64,000 nucleotides of DNA from Cyclobacteriaceae bacterium (GTDB taxonomy: Bacteria > Bacteroidota > Bacteroidia > Cytophagales > Cyclobacteriaceae), in assembly GCA_019694875.1 (NCBI GenBank), contig JAIBBC010000002.1:186001-250000 (forward strand). The letters are read 5' to 3'. Below the pieces are notes generated by a model that worked only from the letters and a program-made list of their open reading frames with translations, did not search any database and was not told the DNA's origin. Shown one piece after another: positions 25,203-34,577 of this stretch. The position numbers were made by a program, and so were the translations under genes. Each line of letters opens with the position of its first letter. Position 1 is the stretch's first letter.

Positions 25203-28200
25203 ATGAAACGTCTCATTTTTACATTTTTTGGCCTTTTTTCGGCCTTTTCGGGGTTTTCCCAGTATGGCAACGAGTGGGTGAAATTCAACCAGCCCTACTA
25301 TAAAATATCGGTCGCAAAAGACGGCCTTTACCGGCTTACCACAAGCGACCTTCAGAATGCGGGTTTCCCGGTAGCCACAACCAATCCACAGCAGGTTCAG
25401 ATTTTCCATCGCGGCATCGAGCAACAGATCCGCGTGGCGGGTGAGCTTGACGGGATTTTTAATGCCGGTGATTACATTGAGTTCTACGGAGAAAAAAATA
25501 CGGGCTTCAGCGACCGCGAACTTTACAAGCCTTCCACGCAGCCGCACCAATACTACAATCTGTACAGCGATACCACTGCATACTTTCTTACAGTAAGCAG
25601 CACTACACCCGGCCTGAGGATGTCGTTTTTTTCGGAGGTGAACTTTGGATTGCCTGCTGAAACTTCACATACCGATGAGAAGCTGCTGCTGATTACAAAC
25701 GACTACAGCACCGGAGCACGATACCTTAATTTCATTCAAAATACATTTTTCGAAACGGGTGAAGGCTGGACCGGATCGGAACTCACCACGGGCAATTCAC
25801 TGACCTATACGGTAACCGACATCAGCAACACTTCTCAAAGTTCCGGTAACCCGATTCTTGAGGTACAGGTTACGGGTCGTCAGGAAGCCAGTCACAATGT
25901 TGAGATTTGGGTGGGACCGTCAGCACCCTCAAGATTGTTCGAGCAGCAATCTCTTTACGGATCGGAGGTAGTTACGCTAAGCGGTGAATTGAATTGGTCG
26001 GACATCGGGCCGGATGGAAAACTTTTTGTGCAGGTTAAGTCAGTGGGTACCGGTTCACGCCTGAGTGCATCCTATATACGACTTCAGTATCCGCAAACAT
26101 TCAATGCCGCAGGTGCAACTGAAAAAGTTTTCAGGCTGAATCCCAATCCGGGCAATAAATCGTACCTCGAAATTCTGAATGCTGCACCCAACACGCAACT
26201 GTTCGACATTACCGAACCGAATAACGTGGTTGCTATCGATCCGAAAGGAACAACCACACTTAAGCCTGTAATCGATAACACGTTTTCATCGCGCAAAATT
26301 TTTGCTACCTCCGTTTTTTCAACCCCGGTTATCAAACGCATCAGCTTCCGTAATATCAACCCGGCCGGTGAATATGTGATCATCAGCAACAAGGCATTGA
26401 TGAAACCCGCAGCTCCGTACACCGATCCCGTAAAAGCATATGCTGCCTATCGCGCGTCCGCGGAAGGTGGTTCGTATGATACGCTTACCGTGGAGATGGA
26501 TCAACTGTACAATCAGTTTAATTACGGGGAGATTTCACCGCTTGCGATCACACGCTTCATGCGTTACCTCGTGGAGCAGGGCAATCCGAAATATCTTTTT
26601 CTGATTGGAAAAGGATTGGACGTATGGTATGGATACCATCGCAATCCATCGGCATTCGTTCTAAAAGATCTTGTGCCAACAGCCGGCATGCCCGCTTCAG
26701 ACATTTATTTTACAGCAGGACTGGTTAGCAGCAATGTGAATGAACCTGCGGTTGCCACCGGACGGATAACCGCCAGCACGCCCCAGGACGTTGCAGCCTA
26801 TTTGAATAAAGTGAAAGAAATGGAAGCCCGGCCATTTGACGGCTTGTGGCGGAAAGACATTCTGCACCTGAGCGGGGGGATTAAGCCGGGTGAGCCTGAA
26901 ATTTTCGCATCTTATCTCCGGCAGGTTGAGCCCTATGCCGAAGGTTATTATCTGGGTGGTCATGTTACTGCAATCTCAAAAAAGGACATCGGTCTGGAGT
27001 TGTTTAATGTATCCGATTACGTAAACAAAGGATTAAATCTTGTAACGCTATTCGGTCACTCTTCACCCGGGCAAAATGATGTTAACATTGGCTTTGTAAG
27101 CGCGCCTGATCTGGGCTACAATAATCCCGGTAAATACCCCATGTTTCTCATCAATGGTTGTAATGCCGGTGATTTTTTTGCCACGACCACACGCTATGGT
27201 GAAGACTGGATCAATACACCTAACAAAGGTGCCGTTGGATTTATGGCAAATACATCGTTTGGATATGAATACTATCTCAATCGGTATTCAGAAGCTTTTT
27301 ATTCCATAGCGTACAGCGACTCCGTGTTCATTCATAAAGGCATTGGCGATGTGCAGAAAGAACTTGTGCGCCAAACAACCGAAAATGACGGATCGTTGCA
27401 GATGGTGGTGCAAGCTCAGCAAATGCTTTTACTCGGTGACCCTGCAGTGTCACTCTTCGGAGCGAATAAACCTGACTATGAAATAAATACCGCGAATATT
27501 TTTGCGGAATCTTACACAGCTGACCCGATCACTGCTGTAAGCGATTCATTTGCGCTAAAAATCGTGGTGCGCAATCTCGGTCGCGCTAAGGAAGATACGC
27601 TTGACATTCGTGTTAAACGTCTGCTGAGTGACAACACGGTAATCAACTACGATTCAACATTTCTGCCCGTTTTATACAGCGACACGCTCACGTTTAACAT
27701 CCCACGCGATAGCAAGGGAGCCGGAAACAATACTTTTACCATCACGATCGATCCGGATAACAAAGCAGCTGAGTTAAATGAAAACAATAACTCCACTGAT
27801 TTTTCTTTACTGGTTCCATTGAACGCAGCGCGGGGACTGTATCCGCAGGGATTTAGTATTGTTAATACGCTAACCACAAATTTGATTGTTCAGAGTACGA
27901 ATCCGCTGGATGAAGCCCGCGACTTTGTGATTCAACTTGACACAACCGACCGGTTTGATAGTCCGTTCATTGAAGAATTCGCGGTAAACGGAAAGATTAT
28001 CACGCAATCGGTAAACCTGATCTCAACCGTAGATACGCTCGCATACTACTGGCGTGTTAAGCTCGCACAGCCGGCAGAAAATGAAAGCGGTGATTGGGCA
28101 ATCAACTCGTTTACGTACATCAAGAATGGTCCGGAGGGATGGGCGCAGATTGACTTTCCGCAGTATGGCAGTAATGAAACGATCGGCCTGACGAAAAATC

Positions 28201-30137
28201 AGGAGGGGAAACGACTGGAGCTCCAGGAAACTGTAACAAGCATTTCCATTAAAACACTGGGTGTGAACTATCCGGGTTACGTTACAAACGCTGCGCTCCC
28301 GCGAACGTATCACCCCGAACTCTCTGTGAAAGTAAATGATTCGGAATACCATCCGGTTTCGTTGATAACCGCAACTCCCGGATTGGGCTGCCGGAAGAAT
28401 TCGATCAGTTTGCTGGCCTTTAATAAAACAACAGCATTGCCTTACATGCCGGTTGATGTTCAGTACCCCGATGCACGTGCCTGTGGCAAACGACCTGAGA
28501 TCATCACAAACTATACAACATCCGATATTATCGGTGGCGATGGTAAAGACATTATTGCATACATCAACAACGTTTCCGTTGGCGACTCGGTTATTCTGTT
28601 TTCATTGGGCAGTCCGGGCTACACTTCGTGGCCGGCAGCGGCTACAACAAAACTTGCTGAACTGGGAATTTCATCGGGGCAGCTTGCTGCGTTGCAACCC
28701 GGTGAACCGGTGGTCATTTTTTCCCGCAAAGGATCTGCGCCCGGAACGGCTGTAATAAAACGTACCAGCGGAACACCTGCTGAATCACAATCACTTACAG
28801 TTAATGCCAGCGTAACCGGCCGTCATACTTCGGGAGAGATGAAGTCGGTTGTGATCGGGCCGGCAACCGCGTGGCAAAAAATATCTTTTAAAGGTAACGT
28901 GTCTGAAGTTCCGGTCACGGATCAATTTACATTTGATGTTATCGGCATTTCGTTAACCGGATTGAAAACACCTTTGTTCACAAACATTACCACAACCGCG
29001 CTTAATATCGGGGCGTTGAATCCTGTGCAGTACCCGTATCTGCAGTTGATCTTCCACGCGAAAGACGAGATCAATCTTACTTCACCGCAACTGGATAAAT
29101 GGATTGTCGAATATACGCCTGCCGCGGAAGGCGTGTTGATCTATACGGGGGCTACTGTTACGCAAAACCTGGTGGAGGGAGAAATCTTTACGGGAACGTA
29201 TGGATTCATGAACATCTCCGGCAAGCAGTTCGATGACTCGCTGATAGTGCAATACACATTGTACAACAAGGCGCTTCATTCGTCAGATATTCGTACGAAA
29301 AGAATTCTTGCGCCTGCTCCCGGTGAAGAAACAACTTTTGATTTAAGTTATGGTACCGATAACAAGGCGGGGCTTAATGACATACGTGTTTATGTGAACC
29401 CGCGTGTTTTGCCGGAACTGTACTACGATAACAATGTACTGGTATTGCCCGACTTGCTGAATGTTCAGGGCGACATATTCAATCCGGTTGTGGATGTTAC
29501 GATCGATGGCCGCTATGTAGTGGATGGAGATTACGTTTCCGCCAGTCCGAAAATTGTGGTTAAGGTTTGGGATGAAAATCCGGTGCGCTTTAAAACGGAT
29601 ACTACGGGCGTGGAATTATTCCTCAAGTATCCGGGTGATAATGATTTTACAGCTGTCTTTTTTTCGCGTACCGATATTCAATGGTTTGCGGCATCTACCG
29701 TTTCTGATTTCCGCGTTGAGTTTAATCCCCTTGGTCTGCCGGAAGGCACCTACACATTAAAGGTGAATGCTGAGGATGCGAATGGTAACGCGGGAGGGTC
29801 TGACCCGTATGTAGTAAACTTTGTGGTACTGGCAGATAACTCGGTGGTAATTGAGAAACCTTATCCGAATCCTGCACAAAATGATGTGTTCTTTACCATC
29901 GTGATCACAGGCGATCAGCAACCTGATGTTATGATACTCGAGATTTTGAATGCGAACGGTCAGCCGGTAGCAACTTTTACAAAGCGCGACTTGTTTGTGG
30001 GCACCAACGTATTAACCTGGCAGCGTCAGAATGCTGCCGGTAACATGGTTCCGAACGGGATGTATCTCTATCGCATGATTCTTACCCGTGGCACAAAGGA
30101 GGTAAAAACGGCCAGCGGCAAGCTGATTGTGAGGTAA
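25203..30137 (+). CDS. porU2: PorU2-like gingipain-type (C25) cysteine peptidase with T9SS sorting domain
   Basis: 1644 aa from the ATG at 25203, which begins the signal peptide (FTFFGLFSAFSGFSQ); an ATG at 25179 adds eight residues. The C25 catalytic pair is visible: His in NLVTLFGHSSPGQND (about residue 618) and Cys in FLINGCNAGDFFA (about 653). A long series of beta-sandwich domains follows, including a CARDB-like segment (DTLDIRVKRLLSD). The end is a type A sorting domain (VVIEKPYPNPAQNDVFF to GMYLYRMILTRG). PorU cleaves sorting domains and attaches T9SS cargo; the larger PorU2 is a paralogue of less clear role. No other T9SS gene is in the window. Confidence 0.85.
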   Translation: MKRLIFTFFGLFSAFSGFSQYGNEWVKFNQPYYKISVAKDGLYRLTTSDLQNAGFPVATTNPQQVQIFHRGIEQQIRVAGELDGIFNAGDYIEFYGEKNTGFSDRELYKPSTQPHQYYNLYSDTTAYFLTVSSTTPGLRMSFFSEVNFGLPAETSHTDEKLLLITNDYSTGARYLNFIQNTFFETGEGWTGSELTTGNSLTYTVTDISNTSQSSGNPILEVQVTGRQEASHNVEIWVGPSAPSRLFEQQSLYGSEVVTLSGELNWSDIGPDGKLFVQVKSVGTGSRLSASYIRLQYPQTFNAAGATEKVFRLNPNPGNKSYLEILNAAPNTQLFDITEPNNVVAIDPKGTTTLKPVIDNTFSSRKIFATSVFSTPVIKRISFRNINPAGEYVIISNKALMKPAAPYTDPVKAYAAYRASAEGGSYDTLTVEMDQLYNQFNYGEISPLAITRFMRYLVEQGNPKYLFLIGKGLDVWYGYHRNPSAFVLKDLVPTAGMPASDIYFTAGLVSSNVNEPAVATGRITASTPQDVAAYLNKVKEMEARPFDGLWRKDILHLSGGIKPGEPEIFASYLRQVEPYAEGYYLGGHVTAISKKDIGLELFNVSDYVNKGLNLVTLFGHSSPGQNDVNIGFVSAPDLGYNNPGKYPMFLINGCNAGDFFATTTRYGEDWINTPNKGAVGFMANTSFGYEYYLNRYSEAFYSIAYSDSVFIHKGIGDVQKELVRQTTENDGSLQMVVQAQQMLLLGDPAVSLFGANKPDYEINTANIFAESYTADPITAVSDSFALKIVVRNLGRAKEDTLDIRVKRLLSDNTVINYDSTFLPVLYSDTLTFNIPRDSKGAGNNTFTITIDPDNKAAELNENNNSTDFSLLVPLNAARGLYPQGFSIVNTLTTNLIVQSTNPLDEARDFVIQLDTTDRFDSPFIEEFAVNGKIITQSVNLISTVDTLAYYWRVKLAQPAENESGDWAINSFTYIKNGPEGWAQIDFPQYGSNETIGLTKNQEGKRLELQETVTSISIKTLGVNYPGYVTNAALPRTYHPELSVKVNDSEYHPVSLITATPGLGCRKNSISLLAFNKTTALPYMPVDVQYPDARACGKRPEIITNYTTSDIIGGDGKDIIAYINNVSVGDSVILFSLGSPGYTSWPAAATTKLAELGISSGQLAALQPGEPVVIFSRKGSAPGTAVIKRTSGTPAESQSLTVNASVTGRHTSGEMKSVVIGPATAWQKISFKGNVSEVPVTDQFTFDVIGISLTGLKTPLFTNITTTALNIGALNPVQYPYLQLIFHAKDEINLTSPQLDKWIVEYTPAAEGVLIYTGATVTQNLVEGEIFTGTYGFMNISGKQFDDSLIVQYTLYNKALHSSDIRTKRILAPAPGEETTFDLSYGTDNKAGLNDIRVYVNPRVLPELYYDNNVLVLPDLLNVQGDIFNPVVDVTIDGRYVVDGDYVSASPKIVVKVWDENPVRFKTDTTGVELFLKYPGDNDFTAVFFSRTDIQWFAASTVSDFRVEFNPLGLPEGTYTLKVNAEDANGNAGGSDPYVVNFVVLADNSVVIEKPYPNPAQNDVFFTIVITGDQQPDVMILEILNANGQPVATFTKRDLFVGTNVLTWQRQNAAGNMVPNGMYLYRMILTRGTKEVKTASGKLIVR

Positions 30138-30157
30138 GCCTGGCTTGGTTAGTTTTC

Positions 30158-30787
30158 TTAAAGCTCGTACGTATAGATGTCCGAAAGCCCTTTGAGGATT
30201 TTGGCGAAATCGATCTTCAAATCAATCAGCCTTCCGGTTTTTACATCGAACACCCATCCGTGAATGATGAGGCCGCGCTCGCGAAAGGCCTGCTGCACGT
30301 CAATGGTCTTGAGCAGGTTAACACATTGCTCCTGTACATTCAGTTCGACCAAACGTTTGTAGCGTGTTTCTTCATCCGCAATTGCATTCAGTTCATCTTT
30401 ATGCAGTCGGTAAACATCCTGAATGTTGCGCAGCCACAGGTTTATGATGCCCATATCGGTCGACTCCATCGCAGCTTTTACCCCTCCGCAATAATAATGT
30501 CCGCACACAACAATGTGTTGTACCTTGAGGTATTGCACAGCGTAGTTCACAACCGACATCACGTTGAGGTCGCTGTTGGCGATTACGTTGGCAATGTTGC
30601 GGTGTACGAAAACTTCACCGGGACGTGCGCCCATCATTTCCTCCGCTGTTACGCGACTGTCGGAACAACCGATATACAAGATGTCCGGAGATTGTCCTTT
30701 TGCCAGGTCATCGAAATAATTCGGGTCAAGCCGCAGATGTTCCTCAATCCATTGTTGGTTCTCCTCTAATATCTTTTCGAAATTCAT
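30158..30787 (-). CDS. can: Beta-class carbonic anhydrase
   Basis: 209 aa, the normal length. The zinc ligands are in YIGCSDSRVTAEEMMGARPG (Cys41, with Asp43-Arg45 as the catalytic dyad) and VVCGHYYCGG (His97, Cys100). It interconverts CO2 and bicarbonate in the cytoplasm to supply carboxylases. It converges on the PorU2-like gene with a 20-bp gap. No regulatory signal is obvious apart from an AT-rich leader. Confidence 0.96.
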   Translation of the reverse strand: MNFEKILEENQQWIEEHLRLDPNYFDDLAKGQSPDILYIGCSDSRVTAEEMMGARPGEVFVHRNIANVIANSDLNVMSVVNYAVQYLKVQHIVVCGHYYCGGVKAAMESTDMGIINLWLRNIQDVYRLHKDELNAIADEETRYKRLVELNVQEQCVNLLKTIDVQQAFRERGLIIHGWVFDVKTGRLIDLKIDFAKILKGLSDIYTYEL

Positions 30788-30888
30788 AGACCGGATGAAA
30801 ATGAGAGACTAAACTACAAAAGAAAACCCACATCCCCTGATATTAAATTGCCGATCGTTTCGATAGTGAATTGTAAACCGATACTCAC

Positions 30889-30931
30889 AAAAAAACTGTT
30901 TTCAGATTCGTGGTATCAAATCTGAAAACAG
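30889..30931 (-). terminator. Rho-independent terminator of the gene at 30952-31416
   Basis: CTGTTTTCAGATT (30896-30908) and AATCTGAAAACAG (30919-30931) form a perfect 13-bp stem with a 10-nt loop. Read on the minus strand, the stem is followed by seven T residues (30889-30895), 20 bp after the stop of the 30952 gene. Confidence 0.88.
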
Positions 30932-30951
30932 CTGTTTGTGTTACTGGAATT

Positions 30952-31416
30952 TTACCGGGCGCTGGCTTGTGCGGCCCGTGAGGTGAGTGTGGCCAATACT
31001 TTCCCGTCTTTCATCAAATCAGAAGAATAAAAAAGTGATAAATTTTTTCCTTTCAGATTTTTCTGAACTGCAGCAATTTCTTTCACCGATAGCGTCATCA
31101 CTGGCGACCCGCCCGGTTTGATGTCGGCAAACTTCCATTCTTTTAAAATTTGCTGATTGTCTTTGAGCGCAAGCTTACGGTTGGTTCCGGTTTGGCCGCA
31201 ATGGTTAAAACTCACACGCAATTCTTCTGCGGGAGCGGCTGCTGAAAGATCAACTGTTTTCACAGTTTTATCCATGTGGAGGAACTGCTGCACAGCAAGT
31301 GTTTTTCCAATGTAAATTTCAAAGCTGTCGCCACCCCGGAGGGTGAACGCCATTAAAGGTGTGATTAACGCTGCCAATACAATCAGTGTGAACCGGATTT
31401 TCGATGAGTTTTTCAT
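30952..31416 (-). CDS. Secreted hypothetical protein
   Basis: 154 aa from the ATG at 31416, which starts the basic n-region of a signal peptide (KIRFTLIVLAALITPLMAFT); an ATG at 31440 would add eight residues. The mature domain includes SFEIYIGKTLAVQQFLHMDK and ELRVSFNHCGQTGTNRKLAL, then PVMTLSVKEIAAVQKNLKGK. It is a strand-rich periplasmic domain that I cannot assign to a family. Single-gene transcript with its own strong terminator. Confidence 0.7.
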   Translation of the reverse strand: MKNSSKIRFTLIVLAALITPLMAFTLRGGDSFEIYIGKTLAVQQFLHMDKTVKTVDLSAAAPAEELRVSFNHCGQTGTNRKLALKDNQQILKEWKFADIKPGGSPVMTLSVKEIAAVQKNLKGKNLSLFYSSDLMKDGKVLATLTSRAAQASAR

Positions 31417-31499
31417 AATGCCTGAGTTGAGTTGAAACATCTTTTTATACCTGAATCAACGCAAATCTCACGAGCGATGCGGGAATGTATGACGGCTGG

Positions 31500-31613
31500 T
31501 TATGTTTTCTTGACGAACTGCATGTACTGCTCCATATTTGTAGCTTCCAGTGCTGTGTGAAATAGCTCCCGGAACATATATTTCCGGCAAGGCAAATTGA
31601 TAAAGGAGCGCAC
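31500..31613 (-). CDS. Possible 37-aa ORF downstream of lipoprotein gene
   Basis: A GTG at 31613, one base after the stop of the upstream gene, opens 37 codons ending QYMQFVKKT. The residues look protein-like (FRELFHTALEATNMEQYM), but there is no other support. It could be the degenerate end of a longer gene. Included with low confidence because this 200-bp interval is otherwise empty. Confidence 0.25.
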   Translation of the reverse strand: MRSFINLPCRKYMFRELFHTALEATNMEQYMQFVKKT

Positions 31614-31614
31614 G

Positions 31615-32007
31615 TTAGTCGCCTTTCAAATTGGATTTCAAACAGCCGAGGCCACGCCAGAACTCTTTCGGGTAGGAAAGCATGACCTCGGTTTGTGTTC
31701 CGTTAAGCCTTGCAGCTTTCATGTGCAGGTTAAGTTCGTAGCCTGAGTCGAGGAGGTGATATTCCACCGCATGAAAATTTATGGAGTCGAATGAGTTCAT
31801 AAACTGCAGTTCGCTGAGTGAAGCAGGGTATTTAGTGTTTCTAAGTTTGTGCATTTCGATTTCACCGAGCATTCTACGGAACGTTTGATCGGCAAGGTCA
31901 ACCTGCATCTTATTCATCTGTTCATTCATTTTCTCCTTGAGATCGCCCGGAAAGCAGGAGGAGAGAACGAAAGCCATCGCCAGGTAAATTAGTTTTTTCA
32001 TCGTCAA
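31615..32007 (-). CDS. Small lipoprotein of unknown function
   Basis: 130 aa with a lipoprotein signal (KKLIYLAMAFVLSSC). An alternative ATG lies two codons further in. The mature part starts with a helix (KEKMNEQMNKMQVDLADQTF) and contains KLRNTKYPASLSELQF, reminiscent of the type II pseudopilin-like phrase found in several secreted proteins. Its start is 9 bp after the stop of the hydrolase gene, so the two are likely co-transcribed. Function unknown. Confidence 0.7.
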   Translation of the reverse strand: MTMKKLIYLAMAFVLSSCFPGDLKEKMNEQMNKMQVDLADQTFRRMLGEIEMHKLRNTKYPASLSELQFMNSFDSINFHAVEYHLLDSGYELNLHMKAARLNGTQTEVMLSYPKEFWRGLGCLKSNLKGD

Positions 32008-32016
32008 GCTGTTAGT

Positions 32017-32664
32017 TTAACCGTTTGATTCAATCCATGTTTGTGTTGCATCCGCCAATTCGGGAATGAAAATTCTCTTTCCGGATTTAAACGAGTGGTC
32101 GGCACCTTCAAATACCTCAAGCGCAGCATTCTTTAATTTTTTAGTCACTTGTTTGATCAGCTTCAGGTCCGCAAGCGCATCGCGTGAACCTTGCATGAAC
32201 AACATCGGCACCGAAACAGTCTTTAAATGATCGGCCCGATCAACTCCCGGGTCTCCGGCAGCGTGCAGCGGGAATCCGTAAAAGAGCACGCCTCTCACGT
32301 AATCGGGATGATGTTTGGAGAGGTAGTGAGAAGTCATCCGCCCTCCGAATGATTTTCCGGCACCAAAAATTTTTGCCTTGGGATACAACTCATGCGCTTT
32401 GGCTAATGCCATCTCAACTGTTTTCGTAGCAACTGCGGGTACATCGGGTCGTTTCTTTCCGTTTTCCATGTACGGGAAATTATAGCGTAACGTGCCGATG
32501 TTCCTTTCGGCAAGGGCCTCCGAAAGCCGGGTCATAAAAATATGGTTCATGCCGGCACCTGCGCCATGAGCCAGAACAATCAATGCTTTCATTTTTGGTG
32601 GTTCCAGCAATTCACCCGATACGGTTCCGCCAGTATCTGAGACTTTAATTTTTAGCTGCTTCAT
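32017..32664 (-). CDS. Alpha/beta-hydrolase, dienelactone hydrolase/TEX30-like
   Basis: 215 aa without a signal peptide. The oxyanion loop is ALIVLAHGAGAGMNHIFM and the nucleophile elbow FGAGKSFGGRM (Ser in GKSFGG). The acid is probably in MQGSRDALADL and the histidine in FEGADHSFKSG, so a full catalytic triad is present. This short, lid-less type resembles the KANL3/TEX30 group of predicted hydrolases. The substrate is unknown. It is followed by a lipoprotein gene 9 bp later. Confidence 0.85.
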   Translation of the reverse strand: MKQLKIKVSDTGGTVSGELLEPPKMKALIVLAHGAGAGMNHIFMTRLSEALAERNIGTLRYNFPYMENGKKRPDVPAVATKTVEMALAKAHELYPKAKIFGAGKSFGGRMTSHYLSKHHPDYVRGVLFYGFPLHAAGDPGVDRADHLKTVSVPMLFMQGSRDALADLKLIKQVTKKLKNAALEVFEGADHSFKSGKRIFIPELADATQTWIESNG

Positions 32665-32810
32665 AGTTCATGGAGATAAGATACGGAAAAATGAAAAATC
32701 GGTCTCCGGTATTTTATTGCAAGGTGACTATTGACAAAAATCATAAAAAAATAAACCTGAGTAAGCCATTTCTGTAAATCCGGAAAACGTTACCTTTCGG
32801 GATTAGTCGT

Positions 32811-34163
32811 ATGTCTCGAACCTTCGCAAATCTTGTTAAGGCGATCATCTTCAAAAGAGAAGATCATAATCTTTCGTATACGCAGCATAAGCGCATTCTC
32901 CTGACAGGGCAACTTTGCCTGATTTCGTTTACTGTAGTAATTCTGTACGCACTGTTTGACCTTGCTTTCGGAATCGATTACACATGGCCCTATCAATTGT
33001 CGTGCGCAGCTGTGATCGGACTCGGTTTGTATCTGAATCGAATGGGCAGGCATACCGTGGCGAGCCTCCTGTTGGGCATTGGTATAAACCTGACGGTGTT
33101 CATATTCTCGAGCCTGGAACAAGTAAGTACTGGGCTTTATATGTTTTATATGACTACCGCGGTTGGGGCTTATGCAGTTTTCGGGTATGAGGGCAGAAAA
33201 AAGGCCATGTTCATCGCAGGCTTGTCAATCGCCTGTTTTCTGTTGATGGTGTTTTTCCCGTTTGACATTTTACCGCAGCATGCTTATTCGGAATCGTACA
33301 TTGCTGCAAACCTGATTTTTAATTTTTTGATCAGCCTGATCGCGTGTGTCACCATTATTCACTTTATGCTGGCCATTCACCAGCGATCGGAAGGCACTTT
33401 GATGGAAAATGAAAAGAAGTTGGTCGCGCAAAATCAGGAACTTATCAAAATCAATAGTGAACTCGACAAGTTTGTATACAGTACATCGCATGACTTACGG
33501 GCGCCTTTAAGTTCGGTGCGCGGACTGATTCAGTTGCTTGAGCGCGAAAAAAATTTGGATGAGATCATGCTTTATCTGAGCCTCATGAAAAATCGTGTGG
33601 AAAACCTGGATAAGTTCATAACCGATATCTCAGATTATTCGCGCAACAGCCGGACGGAGGTCACCGAAGCACCTGTGCACGTAAAAGAATGTATCGGTAA
33701 TGTGATTGACAGCCTGAGATTTTACCCCGGCTCCGACCGCGTTCAGATGCACGTAAATGTACCAGACGATTTATCGATTGTCTCAGATCCGATGCGACTG
33801 CAGCTTGTAATCGGAAACCTGGTATCAAACGCATTCAAATATTACGACTCCGGTAAGGCCGAACATTACCTTAATATTTCTGCGCGGGTTAAAGATGCAT
33901 CTCTTGACCTGATGTTTGCCGACAACGGAATCGGTATTGTTCCCGAACGACTTTCACGTGTATTCGATATGTTTTTTCAGGCACACGAGAGGTCAGTAGG
34001 CTCGGGCTTAGGCCTCTATATTGTTAAAGAAACTATGGAAAAATTGGGCGGCTCAGTCCGCGCTCAATCAACCGAAGGAATGGGCTCAACATTTATTGTC
34101 AGTCTTCCGCTCAGGCCTGAGCAGCACGCTTCCGGTGATGCCGAATCACCAAAAATGCCGTGA
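32811..34163 (+). CDS. Membrane-bound sensor histidine kinase
   Basis: 450 aa. Six or so membrane helices occupy residues 25-190 with no large periplasmic loop. A short linker coiled coil (KKLVAQNQELIKINSELDKF) leads to the H-box FVYSTSHDLRAPLSSVRGLI (His about 226). The ATPase N-box is LVIGNLVSNAFKYY, G1 is LMFADNGIGIVPER, and G2 is GSGLGLYIVKETM. It would autophosphorylate and pass phosphate to an unlinked response regulator. None is adjacent. The 3' end overlaps the convergent gene at 34111 by 53 bp. Confidence 0.92.
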   Translation: MSRTFANLVKAIIFKREDHNLSYTQHKRILLTGQLCLISFTVVILYALFDLAFGIDYTWPYQLSCAAVIGLGLYLNRMGRHTVASLLLGIGINLTVFIFSSLEQVSTGLYMFYMTTAVGAYAVFGYEGRKKAMFIAGLSIACFLLMVFFPFDILPQHAYSESYIAANLIFNFLISLIACVTIIHFMLAIHQRSEGTLMENEKKLVAQNQELIKINSELDKFVYSTSHDLRAPLSSVRGLIQLLEREKNLDEIMLYLSLMKNRVENLDKFITDISDYSRNSRTEVTEAPVHVKECIGNVIDSLRFYPGSDRVQMHVNVPDDLSIVSDPMRLQLVIGNLVSNAFKYYDSGKAEHYLNISARVKDASLDLMFADNGIGIVPERLSRVFDMFFQAHERSVGSGLGLYIVKETMEKLGGSVRAQSTEGMGSTFIVSLPLRPEQHASGDAESPKMP

Positions 34164-34494
34164 TCATAAACGGCAGCGTTGACAGCAGGATTTTTGCGTT
34201 TGTGTCGATCACGCCAATAAAGAACATAAGCGCTAAAAGAATGCCGATAAAGGCAAGGCCTGTGTAGGTAAGCCACCGGTTTACGCTTCTCTGTAGCAGT
34301 GTGGTAAACAACAGCAGTTGCCCGAGCATCGGCAGTATAATAAAAGGGTGAATGATCGATTGCGGATCGGTGAACATTTTTGTCAGGATTTCGCCTTCCG
34401 CCTGAAACAGGAACATGTGGTTACCGGTACCCCATTCGAGATAGCCGAATAAAGAACTGACAATTAAAATTGCGTTGAGAATTTTTGCTTTCAT
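34111..34494 (-). CDS. Four-helix membrane protein of unknown function
   Basis: 127 aa, mostly membrane-embedded: about residues 5-22, 50-66, 76-93 and 100-118, ending in a basic tail (RHHRKRAAQA). The first loop contains YLEWGTGNHMFLFQAEGEIL, a phrase seen in small uncharacterised Bacteroidota membrane proteins. The last 53 bp overlap the end of the histidine kinase gene on the opposite strand. Both frames look real there, so the overlap is a tail-to-tail one. No function can be assigned. Confidence 0.68.
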   Translation of the reverse strand: MKAKILNAILIVSSLFGYLEWGTGNHMFLFQAEGEILTKMFTDPQSIIHPFIILPMLGQLLLFTTLLQRSVNRWLTYTGLAFIGILLALMFFIGVIDTNAKILLSTLPFMITAFLVIRHHRKRAAQA

Positions 34495-34577
34495 ATCCGG
34501 GAGAGATTGATTGCAAAGGGTATTGCAAATATATCAATCTTCCCGGATAATTTCTACAGCACCTTTTCTGCGAGTTA

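Noticed and set aside
30260-30769. Plus-strand 169-codon ORF
   Set aside because: It lies opposite the carbonic anhydrase gene, whose catalytic motifs are clear.
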